From: Chloroflexota bacterium
GTDB lineage: Bacteria > Chloroflexota > Dehalococcoidia > Bin125
Assembly: GCA_028875225.1 (NCBI GenBank)
Contig: JAPPFB010000006.1
Coordinates: 1-35,150 of the forward strand
DNA length: 35,150 nucleotides
Direction: 5' to 3'
Under the pieces are notes generated by a model. The model was not told the origin of the DNA. It searched no databases and worked only from the letters and a program-made list of their open reading frames with translations. Below, piece by piece: positions 1 through 6,207 of this stretch. A program made the translations under genes and the position numbers. The first letter of the stretch is position 1, and every line of letters begins with the position of its first letter.

Positions 1-32
1 CCGGCCATGATCGCATATCCACCGGTTTACGC

Positions 33-121
33 GCAGGTCTCCTCAGGGAGAGGGTTGGGGTGAGGGCCCCGTCACTCAATCAACAAGCCGCCCTGCAACA
101 GCACGGCCATCACCCTCTCCC
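33..121. repeat. REP-like inverted repeat upstream of the first gene
   Basis: A small hairpin (TCTCC at 38-42 with GGAGA at 47-51) runs into a G-rich stretch of the type seen in many REP elements. A 10-bp arm GGGAGAGGGT (46-55) is repeated in inverted form as ACCCTCTCCC (112-121). No convincing gene is visible in 1-248, so this is intergenic DNA with a dispersed palindromic element. Nothing in the stretch indicates a truncated gene at the left edge. Confidence 0.5.
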
Positions 122-248
122 GATGTCCCGCAATCGCCTCACAATGGCTTCGACCGGACATGCACCAGCGAAGCCTGAGGCCTCCCTGCGATAACATTCA
201 ACCGAATCAACCCCGCTGACCGCTCGCGCCTCCCAGGGAGCACGCCAC

Positions 249-1415
249 ATGGAATACCGATTTAGCGACAAAGCCCTCGCCTTCGAGTCCGAGGTCAACG
301 AGTTCCTTGACGAGGAATGGACCCCGGAACTCCGCGCAACCATCGGCGACCCCACGACCGACACCATGACCGAGGAGCGCGGCTTCCGTAAGCTGCTGGC
401 CGAACGCGGATGGCTGACGATGTCCTGGCCGGCCGAGTACGGAGGACAGGAACGCTCGCTCGAGGAACAGTATCTCTTCTGGGAGGCCATGAACTACGTC
501 GGCGCGCCGCAGGCGACCGTCGCCACCCAGCAGGTTGGGCCGACGCTGATGCGCTTCGGCACCGAGGAGCAGCAGGAACGCTTCCTCCCGCCGATCGCCC
601 GCGGCGAAGTCGAGTTCGCGCTGGGATACACGGAGCCCGACGCCGGCTCAGACCTGGCTTCGTTGCAGCTCAAAGCCGTCAAGGACGGAGACGACTACGT
701 CCTCAATGGCACCAAGCGCTTCACCTCGGGCGCGCACCGCAGCGAGTACGTCTGGCTCGCCACCCGCACCGATCCCAACGCACCCAAGCACCGCGGCGTC
801 TCGATGATGCTGGTCGACATGCAGTCGCCGGGCATCACGGTCAAGCCGCTCTGGACCATGGCCGGCTATCGGACCAACGAGGTCTACTTCGAGGACGTCC
901 GCGTACCCACCAGCGTGCTGGTCGGCGAGGAAAACCGCGGCTGGTACTACGCCGCCCACGCGCTCGACCGCGAACGCATTTCGATTTTCACGGTCTCGTC
1001 GGTCCGCGCTGTGTATGACCGTCTGATGGACTGGGCCACCTCGGAGACTCCGATGGGCCGTCCAATCGACGACGCCGGAATCAAAGGCACATTCGCCGAG
1101 TTCAAGGTCGAGCTCGAAGTGCTGCAGCACCTCAGCTACCGCATCCTCGACATGCTCAAGCGCGAGGAATCGCCCAACTATGAGGCTAGCCAGGTCAAGA
1201 TCTTCTCAACCGAGATGATGCAGCGCCTGCAGAACTTCTCGCTGCACGCCATGGGCCTGTACGGACAACTCAACAGCAACGACGGCCGCGCCCCAATCGA
1301 AGGCTCAGCCGAGAACGGCTATCTCGCCGCCGTCATGCCCACCTTCGGAGCCGGCGGCAACGAACTCCAGCGAAACATCATCGCCCAACGAGGCTTCGGC
1401 CTCCCCCGCGCCTGA
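249..1415 (+). CDS. Acyl-CoA dehydrogenase family protein
   Basis: This 388-residue protein has the usual length and order of an FAD-dependent acyl-CoA dehydrogenase. These enzymes introduce an alpha-beta double bond into acyl-CoA and pass electrons to ETF. The N-terminal helical domain carries the typical SWPAEYGGQ segment. The middle beta domain has the flavin and substrate motif YTEPDAGSDLAS followed by GTKRFTSGA, and the C-terminal helical domain ends with AGGNELQRNIIAQRG-type residues, where family members contact FAD. GGGAG at about 235-239 lies 8 bases before the ATG and supports this start. The gene stands alone, with REP-like DNA upstream and a palindromic repeat downstream. The substrate cannot be read from sequence; bacterial paralogs act on many branched or cyclic acyl-CoAs. 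Confidence 0.93.
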   Translation: MEYRFSDKALAFESEVNEFLDEEWTPELRATIGDPTTDTMTEERGFRKLLAERGWLTMSWPAEYGGQERSLEEQYLFWEAMNYVGAPQATVATQQVGPTLMRFGTEEQQERFLPPIARGEVEFALGYTEPDAGSDLASLQLKAVKDGDDYVLNGTKRFTSGAHRSEYVWLATRTDPNAPKHRGVSMMLVDMQSPGITVKPLWTMAGYRTNEVYFEDVRVPTSVLVGEENRGWYYAAHALDRERISIFTVSSVRAVYDRLMDWATSETPMGRPIDDAGIKGTFAEFKVELEVLQHLSYRILDMLKREESPNYEASQVKIFSTEMMQRLQNFSLHAMGLYGQLNSNDGRAPIEGSAENGYLAAVMPTFGAGGNELQRNIIAQRGFGLPRA

Positions 1416-1426
1416 TTGATTCCTCG

Positions 1427-1478
1427 CTTCACCCCTCTGGGGGTAAGCTGCCGAAGGCTGAAGGGGGGGCTCCCTGAA
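1427..1478. repeat. Dispersed palindromic repeat, copy 1
   Basis: A hairpin (ACCCC 1431-1435 with GGGGT 1440-1444) is followed by a conserved core GCCGAAGGCTGAAGGGGG and a TCCCT end. The same hairpin plus core arrangement occurs near 25501-25552 and 28545-28595. It sits just after the acyl-CoA dehydrogenase stop and before the 3' end of cofC, so it could also act as a bidirectional terminator, although no T-run follows. Confidence 0.7.
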
Positions 1479-1534
1479 ACTCGTGAGAGCGCTCCGCTAG
1501 CGTGACGGCCAAGCTCCGTGGGACGTTCACCCCT

Positions 1535-2227
1535 TCAAATCGGAGCCCCGGTTCGAGCCTCCCGAGCCGTCAACCAGCTCCTGGTGTTCGGCGCAATCCC
1601 CTCCGGCAACTGAGGCAACGTCTCCTGTAACCAGCGCAGATCCGACGGTGTATCCAGATCGAACGCCCATACGTCGATCCGCGCCTCGCGGAACGGCACG
1701 CCCGCCTCCCCCGCTGCCGCCGCCGACTGCTGATGCGCCCGCGCCGAGGATGGCCCGAACTGGGGCTTGACCACATCCGGAGGCCGTAGGAACAGTCCGT
1801 TGGTCCCTCCGTCATGAGCCGGCGCCACGACGACTGCAGGGCCCGCCGGAGCGCTCGAGACCATCAAATCCACCGCGTCCGGTGTGATCAACGGAACGTC
1901 CGCGGGCACAATCAGGATCGCCTCGGACTCGGCCAGCGCATCCTGCGCAAACTGGACCGCTCGGTTGTAGCCGAGCTTGAGCTCCGTCTGGTCGAGGAAG
2001 TCGACCCCCAGCCTGCCAGCCTCGTCTCGGGCGGCCGCGTCACGCGACGCAATCATCACCCGGTCGATGGTCTCAGCGGCGACGAGAGCAGCGACGACGT
2101 CATCCAACATGGCGCGTACCAGGCCGTTGCGCTCGTCAACGTCCAGCAACGCCGCCAGCCGGCGCTTCCCGGCCGGCAGACCGCGGACCGGCACCACGGC
2201 GACCAGTTCGCGAACCTCAGCCGACAT
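1535..2227 (-). CDS. cofC: 2-phospho-L-lactate (or phosphoenolpyruvate) guanylyltransferase CofC
   Basis: CofC activates 2-phospho-L-lactate, or phosphoenolpyruvate in many bacteria, with GTP to make the donor used by CofD in coenzyme F420 synthesis. The 230-residue protein is a nucleotidyltransferase fold. It opens with VVPVRGLPAGKRRLA (nucleotide binding), has ILIVPADVPLIT in the centre (the Asp that holds metal) and DIDTP-like FDLDTPSDL near the end, all CofC hallmarks. Its start overlaps the end of cofD by 11 bases, so the two are translated from one message. About 30 C-terminal residues past the FDLDTP region look like a variable tail. Which substrate it prefers cannot be decided from sequence alone. 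Confidence 0.92.
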   Translation of the reverse strand: MSAEVRELVAVVPVRGLPAGKRRLAALLDVDERNGLVRAMLDDVVAALVAAETIDRVMIASRDAAARDEAGRLGVDFLDQTELKLGYNRAVQFAQDALAESEAILIVPADVPLITPDAVDLMVSSAPAGPAVVVAPAHDGGTNGLFLRPPDVVKPQFGPSSARAHQQSAAAAGEAGVPFREARIDVWAFDLDTPSDLRWLQETLPQLPEGIAPNTRSWLTAREARTGAPI

Positions 2228-3158
2228 TGAGCGCCGCCTCCAGCGTGCCCGACGCGAGCGCCATCTTGGCCTCGACGTCCGTCATCAGCGTCGGCATCAC
2301 GACGACCTGCATCCCGGTTTCAGCCGCGATCGCGTCCGCCAGCGCCGTGTCCGTCTCATCCAGGACAAACACCTCCGCCAAATCGTCGTATAACCGTGCG
2401 ACACCGAGTGCGGACACATCGTGCCCCAGGGATTTGAGAATGTCTGCAGCCGGACCCTTGACCGCCTGGCCGCCGACAATCGGGCTCACCGCCACCACCC
2501 TGGCTCGATTTGAAGTCACCAGTTCCCGAACCCCGGGAACGCTGAGCAACGGATCGATGCTGAGAAAGGGATTCGACGGCGCGATCACGATCACGTCGGC
2601 CCTGGCCAGAGCATCTTCCACGAACGGCGCCGGCTTTGCCGTCTCCGCACCGTCAAACCGCAGCGCATGCACCAGATCAGACGCCCGCCGGCGTACGAAG
2701 TAGTCCTGAAACGCCAGCTCACCCTGGTCCGTACCGACCACGGTACGGAGGCGGTCGTCGGTCACTGGCGTGACGACACATTCCAGCCCAAGCCGGACAG
2801 TGAGATCGCGAGTGATCGCCGAGAGCGGGTCCCCCTCCGAGAGCCGATGCGTTCGATACAGGTGGGTCGCCAGGTCCAGGTCGCCGATCATGAACCAGTC
2901 CGGGCCGCCCAGCTCCGACAACCGCTCCAGCGTGCGCCGTGATTCGTCTCGCAGGCCCCAACCGGTCTCGGGATTGACCAGACCGGCCAGCGTGTACGTG
3001 ACCGTGTCGAGGTCGGGCGAAATGTGCAGCCCGGCCCACTCCATGTCGTCGCCGACATTGACGATCGCCGTGACGTCAGCAGGCGGTACAACCCGAACGA
3101 GACCGTCGAGAAATCGCGCGGCGCCAACCCCGCCGGCGAGCACAGCCACGCGCGTCAT
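2217..3158 (-). CDS. cofD: 2-phospho-L-lactate transferase CofD
   Basis: CofD transfers the phospholactyl (or enolpyruvyl) moiety from the GDP-activated donor to the deazaflavin Fo, giving F420-0. The 313-residue length is normal. Family motifs are clear: LAGGVGAARFL at the N terminus, NVGDD at about residue 35, the APSNPFLSIDPLL loop, and SPIVGGQAVKGPA. The start ATG overlaps the TGA of the upstream 111-residue ORF (ATGA), and the 3' end overlaps cofC, giving a three-gene minus-strand operon. No Fo synthase (FbiC/CofG-CofH) or CofE is present here, so the rest of F420 synthesis must be elsewhere. The nitroreductase-like gene at 24823 is not obviously an F420 enzyme. Confidence 0.96.
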   Translation of the reverse strand: MTRVAVLAGGVGAARFLDGLVRVVPPADVTAIVNVGDDMEWAGLHISPDLDTVTYTLAGLVNPETGWGLRDESRRTLERLSELGGPDWFMIGDLDLATHLYRTHRLSEGDPLSAITRDLTVRLGLECVVTPVTDDRLRTVVGTDQGELAFQDYFVRRRASDLVHALRFDGAETAKPAPFVEDALARADVIVIAPSNPFLSIDPLLSVPGVRELVTSNRARVVAVSPIVGGQAVKGPAADILKSLGHDVSALGVARLYDDLAEVFVLDETDTALADAIAAETGMQVVVMPTLMTDVEAKMALASGTLEAALNVG

Positions 3159-3490
3159 TCGCTTCGCTCCCCTGCATCGGACAGCTGCAACTGCAGGCTG
3201 ATCTCGCCGTCATCTCGCTGGACAACATCAGCCGCTCCCGCTGGTCCGAGCAGCTGAAACGAGAACTGCTCGTCGCCGCCGATCGCTGTGCGCTGGTCAA
3301 ACTCGATCACCGAGCGGAGTCCGTCCAGCTCGATGTCCAGCTCAGCTTCCTGCACCGAGCCGTCGCGGTCGACGACCAGTCGAAGCGCCAGATCGGCCAT
3401 CGCGTCATCGCCGACGATCTCGATGTGGCGGCTGCCGTCAAGCTGGCGCTCATCCTCCACGACCGAGCCAATGAGGTTGACGTGTCTCAC
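3155..3490 (-). CDS. Small unknown protein translationally coupled to cofD
   Basis: This reads as a 111-residue acidic protein with alternating hydrophobic and polar residues, suggesting a beta-rich fold. I see no signal peptide, cysteine motif or known domain. The open frame extends upstream to a TTG at 3523, but I prefer GTG at 3490: a TACGAT -10-like box lies at 3497-3502 (minus strand) exactly six bases before it, the same spacing as at the leaderless M20 peptidase gene. The stop overlaps the cofD ATG as ATGA, the main argument that the gene is real. It may resemble the C-terminal part of LppX/LprG-like beta proteins, but that is a guess. The absence of a homology search keeps confidence moderate. 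Confidence 0.5.
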   Translation of the reverse strand: MRHVNLIGSVVEDERQLDGSRHIEIVGDDAMADLALRLVVDRDGSVQEAELDIELDGLRSVIEFDQRTAIGGDEQFSFQLLGPAGAADVVQRDDGEISLQLQLSDAGERSE

Positions 3491-3508
3491 GTGCGGATCG
3501 TACAACCG

Positions 3509-3526
3509 CCGTTGACAAATCAACGG
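3509..3526. promoter_or_regulatory. Perfect inverted repeat in the cofD-operon / PHP divergent region
   Basis: CCGTTGA (3509-3515) is mirrored by TCAACGG (3520-3526) around CAAA. A further GTTGAC follows at 3526-3531. The element lies between the divergent unknown-cofD-cofC operon and the PHP gene, where a dimeric regulator could act on both. It also contains TTGACA (3512-3517), a -35-like hexamer. An operator is inferred, not demonstrated. Confidence 0.4.
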
Positions 3527-3563
3527 TTGACCGACGTTGGCGCACGCGGGACGCTTTGCCTAC

Positions 3564-4157
3564 ATGCTGATTGACATGCACACGCACACGTCGGTGTTCT
3601 CGACCGACAGCAATCTGTTGCCACATGAAGCGCTGGAACGGGCCGCCGAACGCGGGCTCGACGGCGTCATGCTGACCGAGCATGACGTCGTCTGGCCGGC
3701 CGACCGCACCGCTCGGCTGGCTGAGCAGGTTGGAATCCTCGTGCTCCCGGGCGTGGAGGTGACCACCGAACTGGGCCACATTCTGGTCTACGGGCTGACC
3801 GAGCCGTTTCCGAGGATTACGGACTCCAAGCGGCTGCGCGACTACTGCAACGAACGCCAGGCGCTGATGTACCTCGCCCATCCGGCCCGAGATCCGGGAC
3901 TGCGCGTCCCTCGAGCGGCGATGGATCTGTTCGATGGCGTCGAGGGACTGAACGGCTGCGACGGCCCGCTGCAAAACCAGAGCGCCTCGTCGCGCGGACG
4001 CTCCAGACCCCTGCCGCCCATCGGCGGCAGCGACTCCCATGCGTTGCACGAGGTCGGAACAGCGGCCACTGAGTTCGAAGCGGAGATCCGGTCGCTCGAA
4101 GACCTGATGGCCGCGTTGCGAAGCGGCGAGTACCAGCCAACCGCACTGCCCTACTAA
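3564..4157 (+). CDS. PHP-domain metal-dependent phosphoesterase
   Basis: The 197-residue product is a compact PHP hydrolase, a metal-dependent (usually tri-metal) phosphoesterase fold. Visible metal ligands are the N-terminal DMHTHTS, the LTEHD motif, the Glu in LPGVEVTTE, the His in LAHPAR and the C-terminal GSDSHA. I chose the ATG at 3564 because it begins MLIDMHTHTS, the canonical PHP start; the open frame extends to 3537 but adds only untypical residues. No good ribosome binding site is visible. The family includes histidinol phosphatase, the nucleotide phosphatase YciV/TrpH and polymerase-linked PHP domains; a small free-standing protein like this most resembles the TrpH-like group. The three RDD proteins follow on the same strand. 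Confidence 0.9.
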   Translation: MLIDMHTHTSVFSTDSNLLPHEALERAAERGLDGVMLTEHDVVWPADRTARLAEQVGILVLPGVEVTTELGHILVYGLTEPFPRITDSKRLRDYCNERQALMYLAHPARDPGLRVPRAAMDLFDGVEGLNGCDGPLQNQSASSRGRSRPLPPIGGSDSHALHEVGTAATEFEAEIRSLEDLMAALRSGEYQPTALPY

Positions 4158-4180
4158 GCTCAGATGCAGGAGCAACGCGC

Positions 4181-4840
4181 GTGGGCCGATTCGATCCACT
4201 CCCGACCGATCCCTATCAGCGTTCACCCGGGCAACCCCGCCATTACGGGGCGATCTGCGCCGCCTGTCGGGGAGACACCCGGCTCGGAACCAGATTCTGC
4301 ACCAGCTGCACTGCCCTGCGCGACGATGCCGAGCGCGGCCACTCACCGCGTTTCGCCGCCACCAGGCTCGCCCGGTTCATGGGCGCCCTGGCCGACGGTC
4401 TGATCGTCAGCGTGATCGGCCTGCTCATCGACCTGGCCGACCTCGAAGGTCTGCTCTCGCTCGAACTCTGGCTGGGTTCGGTAATCTGGCTGGTCTGGTT
4501 CGCCGCGATTGCCAGTCGCGGACAAACCCCCGGCAAACAGATGCTCTCCACACAGGTCATCCGCACGGATGGATCTGCAGCGTCGCGGAAACTCATGTGG
4601 GCGCGGGAGGTCGGATACCGGGCCGCGGTGAACGTACCGGTCATCCTGATCGGTCAGCTCTATCCCGAGTCCACGGCCGCCGACCTCGTACTGGCCGTGA
4701 TCGCCGTGATCGTGATCGCCGATGGCATGGCGATCTTCTTCAGCACCGATCGGCAGACCCTCCATGATCGAGTGTTCGGGACGCTGGTGATTAGTGTCCG
4801 CCCTGTTCGCCAGACCAGCGCAGAGCTTCGCGCGCTATGA
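4181..4840 (+). CDS. RDD-family membrane protein with N-terminal zinc ribbon (1 of 3)
   Basis: This is a 219-residue protein with a GTG start supported by AGGAG eight bases upstream. Residues near 28-45 form a four-cysteine ribbon (CAAC...CTSC). The RDD domain follows: ARFMGALADGLI with the first conserved Arg/Asp, two or more hydrophobic segments, SRGQTPGKQML, and DRQTLHDRVFGTLVI at the end. RDD proteins are small integral membrane proteins of mostly unknown role; some have been linked to ion transport. The cysteine ribbon probably binds zinc in the cytoplasm. It is the first of three paralogs and ends in an ATGA overlap with the next. Confidence 0.88.
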   Translation: MGRFDPLPTDPYQRSPGQPRHYGAICAACRGDTRLGTRFCTSCTALRDDAERGHSPRFAATRLARFMGALADGLIVSVIGLLIDLADLEGLLSLELWLGSVIWLVWFAAIASRGQTPGKQMLSTQVIRTDGSAASRKLMWAREVGYRAAVNVPVILIGQLYPESTAADLVLAVIAVIVIADGMAIFFSTDRQTLHDRVFGTLVISVRPVRQTSAELRAL

Positions 4841-5388
4841 GCGACATCGCCTCACGCACGTTCGTCCTCGAGTGCGATGTCTGCCATCAGCCCGCGGGCC
4901 CAGGCGCCTACTTCTGCTCCAGTTGTCATGTGCTCAGCGTCGATCCCGAGCGCCGGTCATATGCAGCGACGCGTTGGTCTCGGCTCGGAGCATTCGCCCT
5001 CGATTACCTGATCATCTGGCTCACCGCGGGCGTTGGTTGGTTCATCTGGCTGGCGATCGTGGCCCCGCGCGGACAATCGCCTGGCAAATCGTTGCTCGGC
5101 CTGCATATCGTCCGCACCAGCGGCCAGGTGGCGGCAACCGGCGACGTCTGGCTACGTGAATTTGGTTGGGATCTGACGATCGGGCTCATCGCCGCGCTGC
5201 TGTTGCTGCTGCTCGGCGCCGTGGCCAGCTCCATTGGGGAGCTGTTCATTCTCTGGTTTTGGCTCACCGCGTTGTTCTGGTCGTTCTCGTTCTTCGACGC
5301 CGCCTGGGTGCTCTGGGATCGCGATCGCCAGACGCTGCATGACAAAGTGCTCGGAACACTGGTGGTAGAGCGTTCCAGCCGGGGCTGA
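4837..5388 (+). CDS. RDD-family membrane protein with N-terminal zinc ribbon (2 of 3)
   Basis: The 183-residue paralog begins at the ATGA overlap with the preceding gene, so translation is probably coupled. The cysteine ribbon is CDVCHQ...YFCSSC (residues about 13-31). The RDD domain has RLGAFALDYLII as the first helix, PRGQSPGKSLLGL in the loop, two further hydrophobic helices rich in Leu, Trp and Phe, and DRQTLHDKVLGTLVV at the end. It differs from its neighbours by lacking any C-terminal extension. Function is unknown; repetition of the same domain pair suggests a hetero-oligomer. Confidence 0.88.
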   Translation: MSDIASRTFVLECDVCHQPAGPGAYFCSSCHVLSVDPERRSYAATRWSRLGAFALDYLIIWLTAGVGWFIWLAIVAPRGQSPGKSLLGLHIVRTSGQVAATGDVWLREFGWDLTIGLIAALLLLLLGAVASSIGELFILWFWLTALFWSFSFFDAAWVLWDRDRQTLHDKVLGTLVVERSSRG

Positions 5389-5450
5389 TAGCAGCTCAGC
5401 GTCCGTTTGCTTCCCACCAGCTGTCCTACTCTCCAGTCGGAGGCCAGCAC

Positions 5451-6194
5451 ATGTCGACGCCGCGACCTCAGGCGTTGCGTCCCGAGCAATGTCCGGTCTG
5501 CGAGGACTATCCCGGAGTCGGCGCCTTTTGCAGCGCCTGCGGCGTGCTGGCCTCACATCCGACGTCGGGCGACTATGCGGCGCCGTATGTCCGCCGGCTG
5601 GCCGGGGAGTTGTTGGACCTGTTGATCTTTCTGATATTGCCGCTGTGGCTGTACTGGATGTGGTTCACCTCGCGCGACGGACAGTCCCCGGCCAAATCCC
5701 TGTTGGACCTGTATGTCATCGCCGAGTCCGGCCAACCGATTACGCCGCAGCGCATGTGGGTTCGCGAACTGCTGATCAAGCGGCTCTTGCTCGGCTTGAT
5801 CGGCTACCTCTTCACTCTGCTGGGACCGATCATCAATGCCGGTTGGATCCTGTTGAACCCTGACCGGCAGTGTGTCCACGACCGCATGGTCGGCACCTTG
5901 GTCGTCGTGCGCCGAGAACCGCCGCCGCTCGCCCAATCGGAGTCCACCTTCGGTCAGCAGGACGTACAGCTGCCGCCACCGGCGCCGCGAGGTCCGAGAG
6001 TCGGGCCGCCAGTTCCCGCCGTACGGGTCGCTCCCGCAACCGAATCCCTGCGCACGAGGTCGGAGCCGACGCCAGCGCCACAACCGACATCACCCGAACT
6101 CGAGGCGCTGGAGGGTGAGCGGTCGACGCTGTCCCAGACCGAGTATGAGCGTCGCCGACGCCGGCTGCTCGCGCAGCTCGAAGAATCCGATTGA
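5451..6194 (+). CDS. RDD-family membrane protein with zinc ribbon and proline-rich tail (3 of 3)
   Basis: This is a 247-residue protein. GGAGG about seven bases before the ATG supports the start. The ribbon is CPVCEDY...FCSAC (residues about 14-31). The RDD domain follows, with RLAGELLDLLIF, RDGQSPAKSLLDL and DRQCVHDRMVGTLVV. Unlike its two upstream paralogs it carries an extra tail of about 90 residues: first a Pro-rich, probably disordered stretch, then a charged helix around ELEALEGERSTLSQTEYERR that looks like a short SHOCT-type or coiled-coil end. The tail could recruit a partner to the membrane. It ends 13 bp from the convergent nrdJ stop. Confidence 0.87.
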   Translation: MSTPRPQALRPEQCPVCEDYPGVGAFCSACGVLASHPTSGDYAAPYVRRLAGELLDLLIFLILPLWLYWMWFTSRDGQSPAKSLLDLYVIAESGQPITPQRMWVRELLIKRLLLGLIGYLFTLLGPIINAGWILLNPDRQCVHDRMVGTLVVVRREPPPLAQSESTFGQQDVQLPPPAPRGPRVGPPVPAVRVAPATESLRTRSEPTPAPQPTSPELEALEGERSTLSQTEYERRRRRLLAQLEESD

Positions 6195-6207
6195 TCCCCG
6201 GTCGCGA

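Noticed and set aside
1545-1562. T-arm-like GGTTCGAGCC near the cofC stop, possible tRNA
   Set aside because: No acceptor stem or anticodon arm can be built around it, and it overlaps the cofC 3' end.
3450-4346. 298-residue minus-strand open frame opposite the PHP gene
   Set aside because: Overlaps the PHP gene and its divergent promoter region; no domain visible; the PHP motifs are unambiguous on the plus strand.
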